Source of the DNA: an uncultured bacterium
Lineage (GTDB): Bacteria > Actinomycetota > Coriobacteriia > Coriobacteriales > Coriobacteriaceae
DNA length: 64,000 bases
Assembly (NCBI GenBank): GCA_905216145.1
Contig: CAJMST010000002.1
Span: 1-64,000, forward strand
Reading direction: 5' to 3'
Shown here piece after piece: positions 61,162 through 64,000 of this stretch; within the stretch, counting starts at the first letter, position 1; each line of letters starts with the position of its first letter. The position numbers and the translations under genes were made by a program. The notes beneath the pieces are model-generated. The model saw nothing but the letters and a program-made list of their open reading frames with translations, searched no databases and was not told where the DNA came from.

Positions 61162-61797
61162 TTGGACAGCTATTTTACTCTGCAATCGAATATTGAGGTT
61201 TCGGGCGAATTTGTGGACCGCAAGAGCCGGTTTATTGCCCAGCTGGTCCATATTGAGTCCGAGGATGAGGCGAATGCCTTTATCGAGACCGTTCGCAAAC
61301 GTCATTACGACGCTCGACACAATGTTCCCGCGTGGATTTTGGTCGATGGACGCGAGCGTCAAAGCGATGACGGTGAGCCGAGCCGCACGAGCGGTATGCC
61401 GACGCTCGAGGTGTTGCGCGGCGCGGGGCTCAAAAATGTTTGCTGCGTAGTGACGCGCTATTTTGGTGGCACGCTGTTGGGGCCTGGTGGCTTGGTACGC
61501 GCCTATACCGCGGCGACGCAAGCGGCGGTGGCCGCGGCTCGGGAGGCCGGGCAGATCGTCGAGATGACGAGCGTCGTGCCTGTTGACGTGCATGTGGCCT
61601 ATCCGCAGTATGAGCAGGTGCTTCGCTTGGCGCAGGATTCGGGTGCCAAGGTTTCGGATACCGATTACGCGGATGCCGTGACACTTCACTTGGTGTTTAA
61701 GGCGGGGGAGCAGGAGTCTTTTTGCGCCAGGATGCGCGAGCTTATGGCGGGGCGCGAGGAGATCGAGGTCGGTGCTCCCGTATTTGCCGAGTTCTAA
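61162..61797 (+). CDS. YigZ/IMPACT-family protein (UPF0029)
   Basis: A 211-residue protein. The N-terminal UPF0029 domain has SRFIAQLVHIESEDEANAF, RHYDARHNVPAWIL, the signature DDGEPSRTSGMPTLEVL and TRYFGGTLLGPGGLVRAYT; a ferredoxin-like C-terminal domain follows from about residue 135. Family members bind ribosomes or translation factors in eukaryotes; the bacterial role is unclear. The start is one of two adjacent TTG codons (61159 or 61162); GAGGGG at 61151-61156 favours the second. Confidence 0.9.
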   Translation: MDSYFTLQSNIEVSGEFVDRKSRFIAQLVHIESEDEANAFIETVRKRHYDARHNVPAWILVDGRERQSDDGEPSRTSGMPTLEVLRGAGLKNVCCVVTRYFGGTLLGPGGLVRAYTAATQAAVAAAREAGQIVEMTSVVPVDVHVAYPQYEQVLRLAQDSGAKVSDTDYADAVTLHLVFKAGEQESFCARMRELMAGREEIEVGAPVFAEF

Positions 61798-61800
61798 CGG

Positions 61801-61853
61801 CGACGGCCGGCGTGCTTTTGGATGGATCCCAAGCGCGCCGGCCGTCGTTTTTC
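61801..61853 (+). terminator. Terminator after the YigZ gene
   Basis: A perfect 12-bp stem CGACGGCCGGCG/CGCCGGCCGTCG (61801-61812 with 61836-61847) followed by TTTTT. The convergent gene ends just beyond. Confidence 0.9.
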
Positions 61854-61864
61854 TGTGCTGCCGT

Positions 61865-62311
61865 TTACTCGGCGAGCTGCTTTAGTACATCACAGGCGAT
61901 TTCGACGGCATCGTCGATGCAGCCGGGGCAGCTGCGAAGCGGACCCTTGTCCGATCCGATGCCCTTGAGCGTGCCGCAGACGGTCGTCGTGTTCTTCTCG
62001 CCAAAACGCTTGGCGATTTCGCGCGACAGCTTGTAGGTCTGGCCCTTGGTCTTGGGGTTTTCCATGCCGTCGCTCATCACGAAGCCCATGATGGCCACGG
62101 CGCCCGAGATGGCGCCGCAGGTTTCGGTCATGCCGCCCATGCCGGCACCAAAGCCCTCGGTGAGGGTAAAGGCGATCTGGGGGTCGAGTCCGACGGCAGG
62201 CGCGAGGGTGCAGGCGACGGCCTGGGCGCAGTTAAAGCCGCGGGCGTGGTATTCGGCAGCCTGAGCCTGACAGGCGTTGATGTCGAGCTGGGCCGTATCG
62301 ATTTGCTTCAT
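61865..62311 (-). CDS. C_GCAxxG_C_C-family redox protein
   Basis: A 148-residue protein with the family's cysteine pattern: FNCAQAVACTLA, then TEGFGAGMGGMTETCGAISGAV, then VCGTLKG and a C-terminal SCPGCIDDAVEIACDVL. Members often lie near redox enzymes and probably bind a metal or flavin; the function is not settled. The start was set at ATG 62311 (MKQIDTAQ) with AAGGAG upstream. Confidence 0.85.
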   Translation of the reverse strand: MKQIDTAQLDINACQAQAAEYHARGFNCAQAVACTLAPAVGLDPQIAFTLTEGFGAGMGGMTETCGAISGAVAIMGFVMSDGMENPKTKGQTYKLSREIAKRFGEKNTTTVCGTLKGIGSDKGPLRSCPGCIDDAVEIACDVLKQLAE

Positions 62312-62541
62312 CGTTGTCTCCTTGGTTACGGTGTACTCGCCTATGGTACCCGTGACGGTGCATGTAATCATCGAGAGCTTCATGTATGCCTCATTTTTAT
62401 CTATCGAGCAAATGCCCAAGGCTTGAGATAAAACCCTTGATTAATTAGTCCCATAACCTACCTTTGGGATGGGTTGAGAGGGGTGCAGGGTAGCGGTATC
62501 GTGAACCGAATAAAACTAAAACCCAGGCAAGGGAGCAAGAT

Positions 62542-63825
62542 ATGAGCGAGCAGACTATCGGTACCACATGTGTTCAGGGCGGCTACCGCCCGGGTGACGC
62601 GGAGCCGCGCCAGGTGCCTATCTACCAGTCCACCACGTGGAAGTATGATACGTCCGAGCATATGGGCAAGCTGTTTGACCTGGAGGAGTCCGGTTACTTC
62701 TACAGCCGCCTGCAGAACCCCACGTGCGATCTGGTTGCTGCCAAGATCTGCGAGATGGAGGGCGGCACCGCTGCGATGCTCACGAGCTCGGGCATGGCTG
62801 CGAACTTCCTCGCCATCTTTAACGTCGCCGGTGCCGGTGATCACGTGGTTGCGTGCTCTGCCATCTACGGCGGCACCTACAACCTGCTGGCTCACACTAT
62901 GGGCCGCATGGGCCTGACCTGCACGTTCGTCGCACCCGACTGCACCGATGAGGAGCTGGAGGCCGCTTTCCAGCCCAACACCAAGCTCGTCTTTGGCGAG
63001 ACCATCGCTAACCCCGCGCTTGCCGTGCTCGATATTGAGCGCTTTGCCAAGGCCGCGCACGACCACGGCGTGCCGCTGATGGTCGACAACACCTTCCCGA
63101 CGCCCGTGATGTGCCGTCCCTTTGAGTGGGGCGCCGACATCGTCACGCATTCCACCACCAAGTACATGGATGGTCACGCGGCCTACCTGGGCGGCGTGAT
63201 CGTTGATCACGGTCAGTTTGACTGGATGGCCCATGCGGACAAGTTCCCGGGTCTCACCACGCCCGACGAGAGCTACCACGGCGTGACCTATGCCGAGAAG
63301 TTCGGCCGCGAGGGCGCCTTTATTACCAAGGCTACCGCGCAGCTCATGCGCGACCTCGGCCCCATGCAGAACCCGCAGGCGGCGTTCTTCCTGAACAGCT
63401 CGCTCGAGAGCCTGCACGTGCGTATGCCGCGCCATTGCGAGAACGGTCTGGCGGTCGCCAAGTTCCTGCAGGGCCACCCCAAAGTGCGCTTCGTGAGCTA
63501 TCCGGGCCTAGAGGGCGACAAGTACTACGACATGGCTCAGAAGTACATGCCCAACGGTACCTGCGGCGTCGTGAGCTTTGGCTTTACCGGTGGTCGTGCG
63601 GCGGCCGAGACCTTTATGAAGAGTCTTAAGCTCGCCCAGATTGCCACGCACGTGGCCGATGCCCGCACCTGCTGCCTGCACCCGGCAAACGCCACCCATC
63701 GCCAGATGAACGACGAGGAGCTCATCGCCTGCGGCATCTCCGCCGATATGGTGCGCCTGTCGTGCGGCCTTGAGGATACGGCCGATTTGATTGCCGACCT
63801 TGAGCAGGCACTCGAGCAGTGCTAG
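62542..63825 (+). CDS. metY: O-acetylhomoserine sulfhydrylase (Cys/Met metabolism PLP enzyme)
   Basis: A 427-residue gamma-family PLP enzyme, long as in MetY. It begins IGTTCVQGGYRPGDAEPRQVPIYQST; cofactor motifs are TSSGMAANFLAIFN, YGGTYNLLAHT, MVDNTFPTPV and the PLP lysine Lys207 in THSTTKYMDGH. It makes homocysteine from O-acetylhomoserine and sulfide; sulfide could come from the desulfidase 5 kb upstream. GGGAGCAAG precedes the ATG. A cystathionine-type role is less likely by length. Confidence 0.9.
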   Translation: MSEQTIGTTCVQGGYRPGDAEPRQVPIYQSTTWKYDTSEHMGKLFDLEESGYFYSRLQNPTCDLVAAKICEMEGGTAAMLTSSGMAANFLAIFNVAGAGDHVVACSAIYGGTYNLLAHTMGRMGLTCTFVAPDCTDEELEAAFQPNTKLVFGETIANPALAVLDIERFAKAAHDHGVPLMVDNTFPTPVMCRPFEWGADIVTHSTTKYMDGHAAYLGGVIVDHGQFDWMAHADKFPGLTTPDESYHGVTYAEKFGREGAFITKATAQLMRDLGPMQNPQAAFFLNSSLESLHVRMPRHCENGLAVAKFLQGHPKVRFVSYPGLEGDKYYDMAQKYMPNGTCGVVSFGFTGGRAAAETFMKSLKLAQIATHVADARTCCLHPANATHRQMNDEELIACGISADMVRLSCGLEDTADLIADLEQALEQC

Positions 63826-63894
63826 GCTAGCGTGCGTGCGAGGCGTGGGACGGCTTTTCGGCTGACGACGTCCTCATAGTTCCGATTCCGTAGG

Positions 63895-63942
63895 CGGGAC
63901 CCCGATCGTGTCCGTTTGTAGGCGATTGGGGTCCCGTTTTTG
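63895..63942 (+). terminator. metY terminator
   Basis: CGGGACCCCGATCG pairs with CGATTGGGGTCCCG (63895-63908 with 63923-63936, one G-T) followed by TTTTT. Confidence 0.92.
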
Positions 63943-63966
63943 CGTTGCACGATAGAAAGGATATAC

Positions 63967-64000
63967 ATGGAGAAAACTGCCGAGCAGCTGCGCCGCGAAC
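63967..64000 (+). CDS. Start of a further gene, cut by the window end
   Basis: ATG 63967 with GAAAGG (63955-63960) upstream; the first residues are MEKTAEQLRRE. Too short to identify. Confidence 0.6.
   Translation, partial: MEKTAEQLRRE

Noticed and set aside
62420..62541. SAM riboswitch upstream of metY
   Set aside because: The 120-bp leader has no recognisable SAM-I or SAM-II core; only short G-rich runs are present.

Overview
The window comes from a high-GC, anaerobic Gram-positive Actinomycetota genome, most likely Collinsella or a close relative in the Coriobacteriia. The evidence is a division cluster with sepF and divIVA but no ftsA, an arginine deiminase operon next to a YfcC-type carrier, frequent GTG/TTG starts, and strongly GC-biased third positions that create long antisense shadow ORFs. 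The genus is inferred; no search was run.

Layout. 1-5871: arginine catabolism: the tail of one arcA copy, a PLP aminotransferase, a full arcA, arcB and a YfcC/ArcD-like carrier. 6014-11215: a structured repeat, a DUF1846 gene, a small winged-helix regulator, pyrG and xerD. 11678-27166: the dcw cell-wall and division cluster (mraZ, rsmH, ftsL, ftsI, murF, mraY, murD, ftsW, murG, murC, murB, ftsQ, ftsZ) without murE or ftsA. 27377-35292: pgeF, then the pstSCAB-phoU phosphate operon, then yggS, sepF, yggT and divIVA; the phosphate operon splits what is usually one continuous string. 35459-38010 (minus): nitroreductase, DUF47 and a Pit phosphate transporter. 38261-41377: an orphan gene, a BAX-inhibitor-1 protein, a PARG-like protein and an SGNH hydrolase. 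41439-43885 (minus): thiC-thiD under a TPP riboswitch. 43953-50851: an anchored protein, yaaA, an M18 aminopeptidase, polA and a HAD phosphatase. 50995-54585: argG and argH, argG behind an arginine-rich leader peptide. 54971-64000: ndk, rpiB, a CyuA-like desulfidase, a HAD hydrolase, rpsA, rnpB, a YigZ protein, a C_GCAxxG_C_C protein, metY and the start of one more gene.

Most interesting signals: (1) a dispersed element of about 165 nt at 6014 and 57586, with shorter relatives after rnpB, whose stems differ between copies by fully compensatory base changes, meaning the structure and not the sequence is conserved; (2) a 24-codon leader upstream of argG ending in CGA-CGA-CGA-stop and followed by three mutually exclusive pairings ending in a U-run, the layout of an arginine transcription attenuator; (3) two long hairpins with 28-35 nt arms at 36157 and 49883 with related arms; (4) a PARG-fold protein with QEA where the family has catalytic QEE; (5) a yggT gene that seems to begin at ATC.

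The arginine genes form a cycle: arcA and arcB degrade arginine through citrulline for ATP, while argG and argH rebuild arginine from citrulline. This makes separate regulation of the two halves (ArgR-like boxes before arcA, an attenuator before argG) plausible. Two phosphate uptake systems lie within 10 kb, each with a PhoU-type partner.
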